64,000 nucleotides of DNA from Mediterraneibacter agrestimuris (GTDB lineage: Bacteria; Bacillota; Clostridia; Lachnospirales; Lachnospiraceae), in NCBI RefSeq assembly GCF_943193195.1, contig NZ_CALPDG010000003.1, positions 62,001-126,000 on the forward strand, read 5' to 3'. How positions within the stretch are numbered: the first letter of the stretch is position 1; every line of letters starts with the position of its first letter. The position numbers were made by a program, and so were the translations under genes. This document shows positions 42,380-51,690 of the stretch, piece after piece. Under the pieces are notes generated by a model. It ran no database searches and was not told where the DNA came from. It worked only from the letters and a program-made list of their open reading frames with translations.

Positions 42380-42691
42380 ATGATACATAGGATGAGCTAT
42401 AAAATCTATGACAGTGAAGGGGATTTAGTGGAAAGTGGAATCATGCCTATATCAAAAGAAGAAGCACAGTTACGTCTGGATTATGGTTCAAGAACATTGG
42501 TAAATGGTCAAACAATGGTATTAGATAATAATGGTTCAATGTTTATTGTTCCTAGTGGAGCATACATTACCATGGCATTTGGATTAAACAGAAATACTAC
42601 TGTTTTTGCCGGAATTTATTGCTCAAATCAAGGAAGATATCTAAATTCATGGACAGGTTTTACAGGTGGCCATCAATTGAATATCAAATAA
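42380..42691 (+). CDS. Hypothetical protein after tRNA-Gly
   Basis: A 103-residue cytosolic protein (starts MIHRMSYKIYDSEGDLVESG) that I do not recognise. Strand-rich stretches (TMVLDNNGSMFIVPSGAYITMAFGL, split over residues 47-71) suggest a small beta fold. No clear ribosome-binding site precedes ATG 42380 or 42392, and the frame remains open back into the tRNA, so it may be a fragment. Hairpin CTACAGC..GCTGTAG follows near 42710-42735. Confidence 0.5.
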   Translation: MIHRMSYKIYDSEGDLVESGIMPISKEEAQLRLDYGSRTLVNGQTMVLDNNGSMFIVPSGAYITMAFGLNRNTTVFAGIYCSNQGRYLNSWTGFTGGHQLNIK

Positions 42692-42890
42692 ATAATGTGT
42701 CTCTCAAAAACCTACAGCTGGATTTTACAGAATCCGGCTGTAGATAAAAATCATGATTACTATCTTTTTGCAGTAAATAACATACTGTTGTGATATAAAT
42801 AAATGAAAATTGGTTTCGAGTTAATAAGTTATATGTCAATAATATAAGAAAAATGGTATTCATTAAAGGTTATATTGACCAAAAAGAAAG

Positions 42891-43679
42891 TTAATCAAGT
42901 TTAAAAATTTCCCCCTTTTTTACTGTAATGGAGTCGGAACTTCCACCAACAAGGCAGACATAGTATTCACCTGATTTTAACGCATTTAATTCATAGTTTT
43001 GAAATAATCCATGTTCAGATTTTAATTCTTTCATTAATTTCCCATCATAAACATATTGATATATAATGGACTGACCTTTCCCATTATTTATTTCTGAAGG
43101 GTATAATTCAAGTTGAATCTGTAAGGCTTCCCCTTTTTTTAGATCCCATCCACTTCCATTCTCTTTTTTTAATATTACCATGGAATCATTTGTAAATATG
43201 AATTCTGGAACTAAAAAAATTCCATTTTCTTCTGTAACTGTAAACTCATCTACTACTCGTGGTATGTGGGCATCTTTTTCTATATTTTTTATGATATCAC
43301 TTTCTTCAAGAATATTATACATTCCTTTAGATGTATTTTCAGCTTTCGCATTATACGTCAACTCTTTCCCTATTAAATGCTTATTTTCATCGCTCACTAA
43401 TTCAATTCCACCTTCTAATACGGACAACTGCTTGATTGCAAAAACAGTTGAAGAAATTGTCATCAACACAAGTGCTGCAATAAGAAGTCGTCCTCTCCAA
43501 GTAACTCTTTTTCTTTTTCTATTCTTTGGAAGCATTTTCATAACATTTTGCAAAGTAATCTTGTAATCAAAATTTTGGTATAAAATCTTTTCGAGTTCTT
43601 GTTCATTCATATGATTTGTCAATAAATCTATGGATTCTTCTGAGATCAAGTCAAACATATCATAATAGCTAATTTTCAT
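42891..43679 (-). CDS. Membrane protein, probable anti-sigma factor
   Basis: A 262-residue protein with a cytosolic N-terminus of about 60 residues, one transmembrane segment (about 63-82, RLLIAALVLMTISSTVFAI) and an external domain of about 175 residues. It is encoded directly after the ECF-like sigma factor with an 11-base overlap, the standard arrangement for sigma/anti-sigma pairs. No zinc-binding ZAS motif is seen. The external domain has no recognised fold. Confidence 0.7.
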   Translation of the reverse strand: MKISYYDMFDLISEESIDLLTNHMNEQELEKILYQNFDYKITLQNVMKMLPKNRKRKRVTWRGRLLIAALVLMTISSTVFAIKQLSVLEGGIELVSDENKHLIGKELTYNAKAENTSKGMYNILEESDIIKNIEKDAHIPRVVDEFTVTEENGIFLVPEFIFTNDSMVILKKENGSGWDLKKGEALQIQLELYPSEINNGKGQSIIYQYVYDGKLMKELKSEHGLFQNYELNALKSGEYYVCLVGGSSDSITVKKGEIFKLD

Positions 43680-44214
43680 AAATAAACCCGCCTTTCTTTA
43701 AGAGTATTTTTAACTTTTCGCGGCTTCTTTTAAGCCATGTTTTAATTGTTGACTCTGATTGGTCTTCTTCTTTAGCAATTTGTTTAATTGTTTTTCCTTG
43801 AAAATAAAATTTTATCAAAACAATTTGATATTCTATACGCAATTCTTTCAGTGCGGATAGCAACATCTCACGCAATTCAATCTTTGAAAATTCATCACTG
43901 ACTGTTAGAAGAATGTGTTCATCAAATGGAAGATGTGAAATATTTTTCTTTTTTTCATTTAATGAAATATTACGTGCCATAGCTCCTAAGTAGGGTTTTA
44001 GGTCGAAATAATTTTGAATATCTATTTTTTCCGCATTTTCCCATAGAGTAAAGAATATGTTATTAATTACTGCCTGCATGTCAAGAATATCTGTAAAACC
44101 CTCTAAAGTATTAAAAACAATAGTCGCAACGTAAGCATTATATTGACATATTACTTCTTCTAATGCTTTAGGGTCTTTTCTTTTTAAACGAGTAACGAGA
44201 TCAACATAATTCAT
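43669..44214 (-). CDS. Sigma-70 family (ECF-like) sigma factor
   Basis: A 181-residue alternative sigma factor. Region 2 covers about residues 5-90 (LKRKDPKALEEVICQYNAYV.., YLGAMARNISLNEKKK) and region 4 about 115-175 (IEYQIVLIKFYFQGKTIKQIAKEEDQSESTIKTWLKRSR in parts). GGAGGTGATTTT precedes the ATG. It overlaps its probable anti-sigma factor gene, and the pair probably controls an envelope response. Its target promoters are unknown. Confidence 0.85.
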   Translation of the reverse strand: MNYVDLVTRLKRKDPKALEEVICQYNAYVATIVFNTLEGFTDILDMQAVINNIFFTLWENAEKIDIQNYFDLKPYLGAMARNISLNEKKKNISHLPFDEHILLTVSDEFSKIELREMLLSALKELRIEYQIVLIKFYFQGKTIKQIAKEEDQSESTIKTWLKRSREKLKILLKKGGFIYEN

Positions 44215-44421
44215 AAAATCACCTCCTGGTATCTATGATAATATATCGTTTAAGATTTATCTTTTAATATATATATAAGGAATAAATAATAAAGGTTTCA
44301 ACCATTGAGAAATCTAAGGAGATGAAGTATAATATGAACACTTGGCGAGGTATTTTTGAGATTAGTCTGGTACAATAAATGGAAAGCTGACCGGGAAAAA
44401 GAGAGGAAAGAGGGAGTGACT

Positions 44422-45504
44422 GTGAGAATTGTCTATGAAATCATGCACGGAGAAGAAAAAACTGCCAGAATCGACACGCAGGGGCATTGTAAAATATATG
44501 CTCCTGCCATGATGCCATACAATTTGTATCTTGATGATACAGAGGAGGATGTGGATACACTGGTAAATAATGTGACAAATTTTTACTATTGGTGTGCCTC
44601 TCGCATGCTGACGTTGGACAGACAGTACGCAAAAGAGATATTGAACAGTATTGGAGAGTCGCAGACGATGACAGACCGAGGGCGGGCGCAGATCGCATTG
44701 AACTATCGCTGCGTGTCGCTGACAGATATTTACTGGGTAAAAAGAGAAGAAGAGACTGCCTTGTTCTCCGAAGTCAATTTGTACGAAAACCATTTGGACA
44801 ATGCCTTTGTGGACGTCTCTCTTCGGGGAAAGCAGATGACCGTTGAGAATCAAAGTCTGGCAAGAGATTTGTCTACCAATGGCTGTTTTCCGAAAGCATG
44901 GGTACGAAGGGAAAAGAAATTTTTTCTGCTGAAAGACGGTGGAACGGATGCAGTGGAGCGGGAGATTCTTGCAAGTAAGGTGTGCCGGTGCTTTCGATGC
45001 CCACAGGTAATCTACAGGGAGGGAGTGTATGACGGAGAAAAAGTCTCAGTCAGTGAGATCATAACGTCTCTGTGCAACTCTATTGTATCGAGAGAGGCTT
45101 TTGAGGTATATGCGGTAAATCAGGAATTTGATGCTCTGGAATATATTTTGAAGCTGGATGAATATGATTTTTATATGATGAACATTTTGGATTATCTGGT
45201 TGGCAATACGGACCGGCATTGGGGAAATTGGGGACTTTTGATAGATAACCGGACGAATCAGGCGATTTCGCTTCATGCATTGATGGACTTTAATCAGGCA
45301 TTTCAGGTTTATGATACATTGGAAGGGGCAAATTGCCAGACTTTGTATCAGAGAAAACTCAGTCAGAGAGAAGCGGCAGTGGAGGCGGTAAAGAAGATCG
45401 GACTGAATCAGATTGCAGAGATAGAGGAAAGCTGGTTTCAGGGGAAAAAAGAAGTATATGCAATGCTTAAGGCACGGCTTAAGGTGTTAAAGGAAGCGGG
45501 ATGA
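44422..45504 (+). CDS. HipA/CtkA-like kinase-fold protein
   Basis: A 360-residue cytosolic protein with a HipA/CtkA-like kinase pattern: an ATP-binding lysine in FFLLKDGG (about residue 171), the catalytic loop NTDRHWGNWG (about 262-271), and a metal-binding aspartate in LMDFNQAF (about 289). The N-terminal ~120 residues are not recognised; SLTDIYWVKRE resembles the segment before the kinase core in HipA. GTG 44422 has AGAGGGA upstream; an in-frame TTG at 44356 would add 22 residues. No HipB-like partner lies beside it. Kinase activity and substrate are inferences. Confidence 0.65.
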   Translation: MRIVYEIMHGEEKTARIDTQGHCKIYAPAMMPYNLYLDDTEEDVDTLVNNVTNFYYWCASRMLTLDRQYAKEILNSIGESQTMTDRGRAQIALNYRCVSLTDIYWVKREEETALFSEVNLYENHLDNAFVDVSLRGKQMTVENQSLARDLSTNGCFPKAWVRREKKFFLLKDGGTDAVEREILASKVCRCFRCPQVIYREGVYDGEKVSVSEIITSLCNSIVSREAFEVYAVNQEFDALEYILKLDEYDFYMMNILDYLVGNTDRHWGNWGLLIDNRTNQAISLHALMDFNQAFQVYDTLEGANCQTLYQRKLSQREAAVEAVKKIGLNQIAEIEESWFQGKKEVYAMLKARLKVLKEAG

Positions 45505-45538
45505 AGTATCGCTTCGGGTATCAGAATAGAATAAAGAA

Positions 45539-45589
45539 AAGAAAAACACGTCTGACAAGGAAAAAGCTTGAGAACAGGCGTGTTTTTTA
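45539..45589 (+). terminator. Terminator after the kinase-like gene
   Basis: AAAAACACG..CTG pairs with CAG..CGTGTTTTTT across a loop of about 20 bases, ending in a T-run. Bases 45590-45741 show nothing else. Confidence 0.75.
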
Positions 45590-45741
45590 ATCGTATAAGA
45601 AACTTTGCTCCCCATACGGTAAATTGAAATGGTTCAATGAATATCGCATTTGGAGGCATTGAATTATAAATTTTCTATCTTACCGGTGCAGTATTGTTTA
45701 CAATCAGAAATGGGGACATGTATCCAAGATCAATGATGAAA

Positions 45742-47121
45742 TTATTTCAAGAACATTCTAAGCATTTTTTCATACATCTTTTTGTATGGCTGATATCTCA
45801 TCGGAAGATCCATCCACGTCTTTTTATCCACAATACTTTTATAGTGTGAGAAAGTACGAAATCCATCTTTTCCGTGGTATGAACCCATTCCGCTTTCACC
45901 AAATCCGCCGAATCCCATTTCGCTTGTTGCAAGATGAATGACTACATCATTGATACATCCGCCTCCGAAACCACATCTTGCAGTCACCTGTTTTGCAACA
46001 GACTGATCAGAAGTGAAGATATACAATGCAAGCGGGTGCGGCATGGAATTGATTTTTTCTACTGCCTGACCAAAACTGTCATATGTGACAATTGGAAGTA
46101 CTGGACCGAAAATTTCTTCTTGCATAACCGGGTCTTCCCATGTGACATTGTTAAGTATAGTTGGTTCGATCTGCAAGGTCTTTTCGGATAATTTGCCTCC
46201 GTGACAGATTTTATTGCTATTAATGAGTCCGGTGATCCGATGGAAATGTTTCTCATTGATAATTTTACCATAATGTTTATTTTTCAGAGGTTCGTGTCCG
46301 AATTGTTTTGTAATCTGCTTCTTTAGCTCCTGAATGAGTGCATCTTTGACTGCTTTATCACAGTAAATGTAATCCGGGGCGACACAGGTCTGTCCGCAGT
46401 TTAAGTATTTCCCAAAGACGATTCGTCTGGCGGCAAGCTTTAAGTCGGCGGTTTTCTCCACGATACAGGGACTTTTGCCGCCCAGTTCCAGTGTGACGGG
46501 AGTTAAATGCTCCGAAGCATGCCGCATAACGTCTCTTCCGACAGCCGGGCTTCCGGTGAAGAAAATATAGTCAAAATGTTCTTCCAAAAGACAGGTGTTT
46601 TCCGCACGTCCGCCCAGAATAACGGATACATATTCCGGTGGGAAGCATTCTCCAATAATACGTTTTATCAGAGCACTTGTTGCCGGAGAATAAGCGCTGG
46701 GTTTTAGTACCGCGGTATTTCCGGCGGCAAGGGCGTCTACAAGCGGCTCAATGGCCAGCATAAACGGATAGTTCCAGGGGCTCATGATCAGAGTGACTCC
46801 GTATGGAGACGGTTTCTGGTAACTTTTGGAATGAAACTGGGCCAGGGGCGTCCAGACTGTTTTCTCCCTTGCAAATGCCCGGGTGTGTTTGACCATATAG
46901 CTTAACTCACTTAAGACAAGTCCTGTTTCGCACATGTAGGTTTCAAACGGACTCTTTCCCAAATCACTTTTTAATGCGGCGTTGATTTCTGCCTCATGCT
47001 CCAAAATACAGGCTTTCAATCTGCAAAGAGCGGATATACGGTATTCTACAGACAAGGTGGCTCCTGTATAGAAAAAACGGCGTTGTTTTTCTACAATTTT
47101 CTTGATTTCATCTGCTGTCAT
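45742..47121 (-). CDS. Aldehyde dehydrogenase family protein
   Basis: A 459-residue NAD(P)-dependent aldehyde dehydrogenase of the class 3/YwdH type, shorter than the 480-500 of other classes. The nucleotide-binding SPWNYPF and KPSAYSPATS, the FFTGSPAVGR segment, the catalytic Glu in TLELGGKSPCIVE and the catalytic Cys in YLNCGQTCVAPDY are all visible. It lies five bases downstream of the alcohol dehydrogenase gene and shares its MarR regulator, so the pair probably interconverts an aldehyde with its alcohol and acid. Confidence 0.92.
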   Translation of the reverse strand: MTADEIKKIVEKQRRFFYTGATLSVEYRISALCRLKACILEHEAEINAALKSDLGKSPFETYMCETGLVLSELSYMVKHTRAFAREKTVWTPLAQFHSKSYQKPSPYGVTLIMSPWNYPFMLAIEPLVDALAAGNTAVLKPSAYSPATSALIKRIIGECFPPEYVSVILGGRAENTCLLEEHFDYIFFTGSPAVGRDVMRHASEHLTPVTLELGGKSPCIVEKTADLKLAARRIVFGKYLNCGQTCVAPDYIYCDKAVKDALIQELKKQITKQFGHEPLKNKHYGKIINEKHFHRITGLINSNKICHGGKLSEKTLQIEPTILNNVTWEDPVMQEEIFGPVLPIVTYDSFGQAVEKINSMPHPLALYIFTSDQSVAKQVTARCGFGGGCINDVVIHLATSEMGFGGFGESGMGSYHGKDGFRTFSHYKSIVDKKTWMDLPMRYQPYKKMYEKMLRMFLK

Positions 47122-47125
47122 TTTG

Positions 47126-48328
47126 TTAGTCCTCCATTAACATATAATAGAACTTTTCCAGTTCTGCCGCGTCCATTAAGACAGGAACGGGATAGAGAGG
47201 ATTCGCTTCTTTGTCCGCATAGTGAGATAGTTTGGGGATATCTTCCTCTTGAATTTCCGGAATGGTTGTTCCAATTCCGAATTCTTCGTTCATTTTCTTG
47301 ATTTCCTGTATAAAGGTAAGAGCCGCCATTTCTTGGGGAGTCTCTTTTGCAGCAATTCCAGCGGCGACGGCAAGCTTGTGCAGTTTTTTATAAATTTGCG
47401 GTCCGTAGGCTTCCAGCACGTAAGGAAGAATTATCGAATTGGCAAGACCGTGGGACACATTGTATTCTCCGCCCAGAGAATGTGCAATCGCATGAACGTA
47501 TCCTACATAGGATTTTGTAAATGCACATCCGGCATAATAGGAAGCATGCAGCATATTTTTACGATTATCGATATTGGAACCGTCATGATATACATCTCTT
47601 AAGTTTTCAAAAATAAGTTTTACTGCAAGCAATGCGTCTTTTCTCGTACCGTAAGTTGTAGAATTTCCGATAAATGCTTCAATAGCATGAGTAAGGGCGT
47701 CCATACCTGTTGTGGCGGTGATAAATGGCGGCATACTTAATGTCACCTTTGGATCGAGAATAGCATACCGGGGGATCAGCGGAAAATCGTTGATGGCGTA
47801 TTTATGTCTTGTTAAATCATCTGTTATCACAGCAGCAAGGGTTGTTTCGCTTCCTGTACCTGCCGTAGTAGGAATGGCGATCAGAAGCGGAAGCTTCCGG
47901 TGTATTTTAAGGATTCCTTTCATTTTGGCAAGAGACTGTCTGGGCTTTGCAATACGGGCGCCTACTGCTTTGGCACAGTCTATACAGGAACCGCCGCCGA
48001 ATCCGATGATCGCGTCACAGCCGTTTTCCTGATAGAGTTCAAGAGCATCCGCTACATTGACTGTTGTCGGATTCGGAACAGTCTTGTCATAGATCACATA
48101 GGAAATATCTTCAGCATCCAGACAACGTTCCAGCCGTTTTGTAAGACCCAGTTTTAGGATTGCTTTATCAGTAATGATCAGAGTGCGGCTGCATTTGTGT
48201 TTCTTTATGATGTCTGGAATTGCTTTGACACTTTTTGATATCTTCGGCTTCCTGTATGGAAGGAAGGGAAGTGCAATTTTTAATCCTGTCTGGAAAGTTC
48301 TGCAATATAATTTTTTAATACGATTCAT
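47126..48328 (-). CDS. Iron-containing alcohol dehydrogenase
   Basis: A 400-residue group III (iron-dependent) alcohol dehydrogenase. The NAD-binding GFGGGSCIDCAKAVG, the substrate-domain TAGTGSETT and the metal-ligand regions GMDALTHAIEAF, HAIAHSLGGEYNVSHG are in the right order. ATG 48328 follows an AAAGGAAT site; the frame is open up to 48469 but that overlaps the MarR gene and lacks a site. It overlaps or abuts the MarR gene end and precedes the aldehyde dehydrogenase gene, forming a three-gene leftward operon. Confidence 0.92.
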   Translation of the reverse strand: MNRIKKLYCRTFQTGLKIALPFLPYRKPKISKSVKAIPDIIKKHKCSRTLIITDKAILKLGLTKRLERCLDAEDISYVIYDKTVPNPTTVNVADALELYQENGCDAIIGFGGGSCIDCAKAVGARIAKPRQSLAKMKGILKIHRKLPLLIAIPTTAGTGSETTLAAVITDDLTRHKYAINDFPLIPRYAILDPKVTLSMPPFITATTGMDALTHAIEAFIGNSTTYGTRKDALLAVKLIFENLRDVYHDGSNIDNRKNMLHASYYAGCAFTKSYVGYVHAIAHSLGGEYNVSHGLANSIILPYVLEAYGPQIYKKLHKLAVAAGIAAKETPQEMAALTFIQEIKKMNEEFGIGTTIPEIQEEDIPKLSHYADKEANPLYPVPVLMDAAELEKFYYMLMED

Positions 48329-48329
48329 G

Positions 48330-48776
48330 TTATAGATTCCTTTCGATTTGGTCAATATTATCGGCGATAACAGAGAGTACACGGTAGAAAATCTCCCGTT
48401 CCTCATGGGTAATTCCCTTTCCTGTCTGCTCGGTAATGTAGAGAATAACTTTCTGGATTTCTTGTGCATATTTCTTGCCTTTATCTGTTAAAATGACTTT
48501 TGCACGGTATTTTTTTCCGGCGGAAGCATCCATATAAGAAATGAATCCATCGGAATCCAACTCTGAGAGAATACGGGAAACGGCTGCTTTGTCCTCGTTA
48601 CATTTCAGACACAGATCAGCTGCGGTTAGACCTTCTGGAGCACAAGACAAGTGGTAAAGACACATCGCATGTGTGCTCTTGAGACCGAAAGCTGACATCT
48701 GTTGCTTTTTGATTTTCTGTATTTTTTTATAAATGCGGGAAACTCCATTGGTCAGTTTTTCAAATCTGTCGATCAT
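48330..48776 (-). CDS. MarR family transcriptional regulator
   Basis: A 148-residue winged-helix dimer (ADLCLKCNEDKAAVSRILSELDSDGFI is the recognition helix and wing start; YRAKVILTDKGKKYA the wing). ATG 48776 has GGAG about 12 bases upstream; a TTG at 48782 is better spaced and would add two residues. First gene of the operon with the alcohol and aldehyde dehydrogenases, which it probably regulates. The palindrome at 48825-48838 lies just upstream. Confidence 0.85.
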   Translation of the reverse strand: MIDRFEKLTNGVSRIYKKIQKIKKQQMSAFGLKSTHAMCLYHLSCAPEGLTAADLCLKCNEDKAAVSRILSELDSDGFISYMDASAGKKYRAKVILTDKGKKYAQEIQKVILYITEQTGKGITHEEREIFYRVLSVIADNIDQIERNL

Positions 48777-48824
48777 AATCAAAGATGTCTCCTTATTACC
48801 AAATATGATTACAATTATCTAGAA

Positions 48825-48838
48825 GTTGATTTATCAAC
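48825..48838. promoter_or_regulatory. Operator candidate upstream of the MarR-dehydrogenase operon
   Basis: GTTGAT and ATCAAC flank two bases, a perfect inverted repeat overlapping a leftward TTGATA that could be the -35 box of the MarR gene. Typical size for a MarR-family site. Confidence 0.5.
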
Positions 48839-48897
48839 AAGGTTCAATGAAAATATACCACCGAGATGTTGAGTTGTCAATAAAATAGCGTTTTATT

Positions 48898-48911
48898 TAT
48901 GACTAGTCATA
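48898..48911. promoter_or_regulatory. 14-base palindrome at the hom promoter
   Basis: TATGACTAGTCATA is a perfect palindrome. It overlaps TAGTCA, which with a 17-base spacer and TATGAT forms a plausible hom promoter. A regulator may bind here. Confidence 0.5.
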
Positions 48912-48990
48912 TCTGATGAACTATGCTATGATAGGAAACAGCAGATTTAATAGATAGTATGGAATATAATATAATGTGGGAGGCAGAGAA

Positions 48991-50271
48991 ATGGCGAAGA
49001 AAATAAAAGTGGCATTACTGGGTGCCGGAACAGTTGGAACCGGGGTTTATAAGCTGATTCAGAGGAGGGCAGACGTGATGGAGAAGACCATCGGCGCTAA
49101 GCTGGAACTGAAGAAGATTCTGGTTCATAGTCTCGGTAAGAAAAGAGAAGGGATTGACGAGAGTCTGTTGACAGATAACTGGCAGGAGATTCTAAATGAT
49201 GAGGAGATTCAGATTGTGATTGAGGTGATGGGAGGTATCGAGCCTGCAAGAACAATGATTTTGGAAGCCCTCCATGAGGGAAAGCATGTGGTAAGTGCGA
49301 ACAAGGATCTGATTGCGGTGCACGGCGGAGAGCTTTTAGATGCGGCAGAGGAGAAAAAATGCGATTTCTTATTTGAAGCAGCTGTGGCAGGCGCGATACC
49401 GATCATCCGTCCGTTGAAGCAGTGTCTGGCAGGCAATGAAATCAGCGAGGTGCTTGGAATTGTTAACGGTACGACGAACTATATTCTGACAAAAATGTTT
49501 GAAGAGAATATGGGCTTTGAAGAAGCTCTCGCAAAAGCAACCGAGCTGGGGTATGCAGAAGCTGATCCGACAGCCGACGTAGAAGGTCTGGACGCAGGAC
49601 GTAAGGTTGCAATCATGGCGTCTATTGCTTTTCATTCAAGAGTGGTATTTGATGATGTATATACGGAAGGTATTACAAAGATTACATCAGAAGACATCGC
49701 CTATGCAAAGGAATTTGACAGTGTGATCAAGCTGCTTGGTGTGACACGCAATACAGAAAACGGAATCGAAGCGAGCGTTTATCCGATGATGTTAAATAAA
49801 GACCATCCACTGGCATCTGTGCGGGATTCTTTCAATGCTGTATTTGTTCATGGAGATGCAGTGGATGACGCTATGTTCTACGGACGTGGAGCGGGAGAGC
49901 TGCCTACGGCAAGCGCGATTATAGGGGATGTCATTGATGTGGCAAGAAATCTACAGTACGGCTGTACCGGACGCATCAGCTGCACCTGTTATAATCAGAC
50001 TCCTGTTAAAGCATTTGACGAGGTGAGAAATAAATTCTTCCTTCGTATGCAGGTGCACAATAAACCGGGAGTACTGGCACAGATAGCTCAAGTGTTTGGA
50101 GACCATAAGGTAAGCATTACAAGAGTTGTACAGAAGAACGCACAGTCAGAACAGGCGGAGCTTGTAATTGTAACCGAGAAGGTAAAAGAGAAGCATTTGA
50201 AAAATGCACTTCATGTATTGAAAGAAATGGATGATATTATTGAAATCAGCAGCGTAATCCGCGAGTATTAG
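48991..50271 (+). CDS. hom: Homoserine dehydrogenase
   Basis: A 426-residue enzyme that reduces aspartate semialdehyde to homoserine for threonine and methionine synthesis. It has an N-terminal NAD-binding domain (LLGAGTVGTGVYKLI), the catalytic domain with GIVNGTTNYILTKM, ADPTADVEGLDAGRK and a C-terminal ACT domain (about 345-420, RMQVHNKPGVLAQIAQVFG) for feedback by threonine. ATG 48991 has GGGAGG seven bases upstream. A MarR-type gene follows 52 bases downstream. Confidence 0.95.
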   Translation: MAKKIKVALLGAGTVGTGVYKLIQRRADVMEKTIGAKLELKKILVHSLGKKREGIDESLLTDNWQEILNDEEIQIVIEVMGGIEPARTMILEALHEGKHVVSANKDLIAVHGGELLDAAEEKKCDFLFEAAVAGAIPIIRPLKQCLAGNEISEVLGIVNGTTNYILTKMFEENMGFEEALAKATELGYAEADPTADVEGLDAGRKVAIMASIAFHSRVVFDDVYTEGITKITSEDIAYAKEFDSVIKLLGVTRNTENGIEASVYPMMLNKDHPLASVRDSFNAVFVHGDAVDDAMFYGRGAGELPTASAIIGDVIDVARNLQYGCTGRISCTCYNQTPVKAFDEVRNKFFLRMQVHNKPGVLAQIAQVFGDHKVSITRVVQKNAQSEQAELVIVTEKVKEKHLKNALHVLKEMDDIIEISSVIREY

Positions 50272-50322
50272 GCTATAAACAGGTAGTAAAGAATATAGCA
50301 CAAATCGAAGGTGGGTGATTGT

Positions 50323-50757
50323 GTGGAAAAGAGAGGAAACCAGATTGGTTTCATAGTCAAACAGATTAATAATATTTATGAGAAAGAATTAAATGAACGG
50401 CTGAAAAAATTGGGAATCACTTCATCCCAGTGTGCGGTATTGGATTATTTATTTCATACAAATAAAGAAGAGGTCAATCAGCGTGATGTGGAGCGAAGTC
50501 TTAGTCTGAAGAATCCGACTGTGACAGGGATCTTGAAACGGATGGAGGAAAAGGGGTTTATTTTAAGCGTGCCAAATGCAGTGGATAAGCGGAAGAAAAA
50601 CATTTACCTGACTGAAAAGGCATATGATATTCAAAGGAAGATGGATGCAGACAGACGTAAACTCGACAAGCGGCTGACGATCGGACTGAGCAAGAAGGAA
50701 GTAGCCGCGCTTAGCAGAGGACTTGAGAAAGTATTGTATAATATTTCTGAGCCGTGA
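50323..50757 (+). CDS. MarR family transcriptional regulator
   Basis: A 144-residue winged-helix regulator (QRDVERSLSLKNPTVTGILKRMEEKGFI is the recognition region; NAVDKRKKNIYLTEKAY the wing). The GTG at 50323 is well placed after AAGGTGGG; an upstream GTG at 50311 is also in frame. It follows hom and precedes thyA. Its target is unknown; the palindrome at the hom promoter is one possible site. Confidence 0.85.
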   Translation: MEKRGNQIGFIVKQINNIYEKELNERLKKLGITSSQCAVLDYLFHTNKEEVNQRDVERSLSLKNPTVTGILKRMEEKGFILSVPNAVDKRKKNIYLTEKAYDIQRKMDADRRKLDKRLTIGLSKKEVAALSRGLEKVLYNISEP

Positions 50758-50819
50758 TATAACATGATGCCAGGATTGTTGTAAATACGGCGGTGGAACA
50801 AAACAGGGAGGTAGCAAAT

Positions 50820-51668
50820 TTGAGTTACGCAGATAAAGTATTTATTGATATGTGTAAAGACATTATTGAAAATGGGACAAGTACCGAGGGAGAGAAGGTG
50901 CGTCCGGTGTGGGAAGACGGAACGCCGGCGTATACGATTAAGAAATTCGGTGTGGTCAACAGATATGATCTCTCCAAAGAATTTCCGGCGCTGACGCTTC
51001 GGCGTACCGGTATCAAGAGCTGTACCGATGAATTGTTGTGGATCTGGCAGAAGAAGTCCAACAATATCAATGATCTGAACAGTCATATCTGGGACAGCTG
51101 GGCAGATGAGAAAGGTTCCATCGGGAAAGCATACGGTTATCAGATGCAGGTAAAGCATCAGTACAGAGAAGGGATGATGGATCAGGTAGACAGGGTAATT
51201 TATGACTTGAAGAACCATCCGTACAGCCGCCGCATTATGACAAATATCTATGTACATCAGGACTTACATGAGATGAATCTCTATCCGTGTGCATATAGTA
51301 TGACATTCAATGTGACAAAGGAGAAGGACAGTGACAGGCTGACGCTGAACGGTATTTTAAACCAGCGTTCACAGGATGTGCTGGCGGCAAATAACTGGAA
51401 TGTGTGCCAGTATGCGGTACTGCTTCATATGCTGGCACAGGTGTGTGATATGAAGGTAGGCGAATTCGTGCATGTGATCGCAGACGCCCATATTTATGAC
51501 CGTCATATCCCGCTGATTCAGGAATTGATTTCCAGAAAACCGCTTCCGGCGCCGGATTTCTGGCTGAATCCTGAGATTCGGGATTTCTATGATTTTACAA
51601 CGGAGGATGTTCGTCTGGATCATTATGAGACACATCCGCAGATTAAGAATATTCCGATTGCGGTATAA
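50820..51668 (+). CDS. thyA: Thymidylate synthase
   Basis: A 282-residue enzyme that methylates dUMP to dTMP using methylene-tetrahydrofolate. The active-site cysteine is in LYPCAYSMTF (about residue 157), followed by the family signature QRSQDVLAANNWNVCQYA. The segment after the cysteine reads Ala-Tyr where most ThyA have His, a pattern seen in some clostridial forms. TTG 50820 has GGGAGG eight bases upstream. folA follows 22 bases later, the usual thyA-folA pair for regenerating tetrahydrofolate. Confidence 0.93.
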   Translation: MSYADKVFIDMCKDIIENGTSTEGEKVRPVWEDGTPAYTIKKFGVVNRYDLSKEFPALTLRRTGIKSCTDELLWIWQKKSNNINDLNSHIWDSWADEKGSIGKAYGYQMQVKHQYREGMMDQVDRVIYDLKNHPYSRRIMTNIYVHQDLHEMNLYPCAYSMTFNVTKEKDSDRLTLNGILNQRSQDVLAANNWNVCQYAVLLHMLAQVCDMKVGEFVHVIADAHIYDRHIPLIQELISRKPLPAPDFWLNPEIRDFYDFTTEDVRLDHYETHPQIKNIPIAV

Positions 51669-51690
51669 ATAAAAGAATGGAGAATATAAG

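Noticed and set aside
47126-48469. Longer N-terminus for the alcohol dehydrogenase
   Set aside because: The extension overlaps the MarR gene in another frame and does not resemble the family; ATG 48328 fits.
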